From the NCBI GenBank assembly GCA_020724025.1, contig DYHU01000224.1:1-6312 (forward strand): 6,312 bases of DNA. Reading direction: 5' to 3'. Positions 5,442 through 6,312 of the stretch are shown here, piece after piece. The DNA comes from Syntrophorhabdus sp. GTDB lineage: Bacteria; Desulfobacterota; BSN033; UBA1163. The notes beneath the pieces were generated by a model. The model worked only from the letters and a program-made list of their open reading frames with translations. It was not told where the DNA came from and made no database searches. Each line of letters opens with the position of its first letter. Within the stretch, counting starts at the first letter, position 1. Both the position numbers and the translations under genes were made by a program.

Positions 5442-6312
5442 GGTCTCTTATCTTTTTCTTGGTCACCATAGGCCTGTTATTATTGCAGTCCGATAGCTGG
5501 GCCCAGGCTGTTTGGAGTGATTACCAGAAAACACAGGAGGTTCGTATGGCTCAAACTGAATCCTCTAAAGAAAATCAAAGGGCTCTGGCCACAGAAGCCC
5601 TTGCTCTGGCCAAGAGCGTTCGACCAGAAGATCACTCTTTGCTCCTTCAAAAATTAAAGTCCGAAGATTTCTTAAATCAACTCGATTCCGAAAAGGCTTA
5701 TCTTGGTCCGTCGACACGTTTAAGGCTCAGAAGGATCCTCGAAGTCCTGAGTAAAAACCCCGCACCAAGCGCTCGAAAGACACTGATTGTACTCACCCAG
5801 ACCCCTTCCTTCTATAAAGAGCCGGCCCGTGCCGATCTACTCATCATGGCTTGCGCGGAGATTCGGCCTCCCCCCCCGGAGGTGATCAAGTTCTGGGATA
5901 ATCATTCTCAACCTGACGACGGGTTTACCCCCTTGACCATAGAAGCCATTATTAAGAATGGAAGCGAGCCAGCGATTACTCTCCTCGAGAAAAAAATATC
6001 CGATCCCAAACATGAGGAAGAGGATAAGCTTGACTGGATGCGGTCCAGCATTCTCAGCCATCGCAATGATTTCATCCTCCTGCAAGGCTGTGAACGTATG
6101 GTCTCCGGAGGTTTGCCTGAAAACTTCCGTGTTGCCCTGATCGAGGTGCTCTTTGATTATCGGCCAAAGGAATGGTTTCGCCCTTCCTCTGTTCTCAAGG
6201 CGCCTGACCGGGGGCAGGCTACCCCTCAAGCGCTTGCACAGTTGAAAAAAATTGGTGAATTCGCCCTAAAGAAGATGAATTTAAAAGAAGATCTTAAGAA
6301 AGTGGTGGAAAA
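5438..6312 (+). CDS. Sec-exported helical protein, candidate immunity protein (3' truncated by window edge)
   Basis: An open frame of 291 codons with no stop before the window ends. Its ATG overlaps the metallopeptidase stop as ATGA, indicating translational coupling; no clear Shine-Dalgarno precedes it. Residues 1-24 form a classic Sec signal peptide: MR, a hydrophobic core (LIFFLVTIGLLLL) and a likely cleavage after SWA (22) or AQA (24). No lipobox Cys is present. The mature part appears almost wholly alpha-helical and charged, with amphipathic stretches of about 30-40 residues separated by Pro-rich turns (RPPPPE at 143-148), compatible with a HEAT/ARM-like solenoid; I recognise no catalytic motif. 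Export to the periplasm plus coupling to a predicted toxic peptidase fits an immunity protein that neutralises it. Alternatives are a periplasmic accessory factor or an unrelated operon member. The gene and its signal peptide are well supported; the immunity role is a hypothesis. Confidence 0.75.
   Translation, partial: MRSLIFFLVTIGLLLLQSDSWAQAVWSDYQKTQEVRMAQTESSKENQRALATEALALAKSVRPEDHSLLLQKLKSEDFLNQLDSEKAYLGPSTRLRLRRILEVLSKNPAPSARKTLIVLTQTPSFYKEPARADLLIMACAEIRPPPPEVIKFWDNHSQPDDGFTPLTIEAIIKNGSEPAITLLEKKISDPKHEEEDKLDWMRSSILSHRNDFILLQGCERMVSGGLPENFRVALIEVLFDYRPKEWFRPSSVLKAPDRGQATPQALAQLKKIGEFALKKMNLKEDLKKVVE

Noticed and set aside
5837..6229. A 130-codon minus-strand frame near the right edge
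   Set aside because: The opposite strand carries a longer frame with a signal peptide, coupled to the upstream gene and open for 291 codons; the minus frame is its shadow.

Overview
The window reads as one co-directional (+ strand) type VI secretion (T6SS) tip-and-effector cluster from a Gram-negative bacterium. It is cut at both ends: a vgrG runs off the left edge and an exported-protein gene runs off the right edge. The sequence itself supports Gram-negative (T6SS tip proteins, a Sec signal peptide, PAAR). The particular set of modules (VgrG with a transthyretin-like tail, free-standing PAAR, LysM/PG-binding adaptor-like proteins, metzincin-type effector) reminds me of Desulfobacterota/'deltaproteobacterial' genomes. 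That taxonomic guess is inference only. Base composition is moderate, slightly above half G+C by eye.

Layout: (1) 1-432, C-terminal end of VgrG: beta-helix spike, Pro/Ala-rich linker and a small transthyretin/carboxypeptidase-regulatory-like domain. (2) 448-804, PAAR spike-tip protein. (3) 821-2272, a 483-residue protein with a Cys-containing beta-rich N-terminal region of unknown fold and a C-terminal NlpC/P60-like (papain-like) cysteine peptidase/amidase domain; probable peptidoglycan-targeting effector. (4) 2299-2925 and (5) 2943-3686, tandem paralogues with LysM, transthyretin-like and PG_binding_1-like parts. (6) 3717-5441, a 574-residue protein with a C2-like N-terminal domain, a proline-rich linker and a C-terminal zinc metallopeptidase of metzincin type; second probable effector. 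(7) 5438-6312+, overlapping the previous stop by ATGA, a Sec-exported, mostly helical protein of unknown family that is still open at the right edge; candidate periplasmic immunity protein.

Intergenic gaps are 15-30 nt or a 4-nt overlap, with a purine-rich Shine-Dalgarno sequence before most genes, so the block is almost certainly one operon. No promoter, rho-independent terminator, RNA gene, mobile element or CRISPR array was seen, and no stretch over 300 bases lacks a gene. The working picture is that VgrG plus PAAR form the puncturing tip, the transthyretin-like modules shared by VgrG and the LysM proteins suggest docking or adaptor roles, and two enzymatic cargos (cell-wall hydrolase and metalloprotease) are delivered to the target periplasm or cytoplasm. 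The terminal exported protein may protect the producer.
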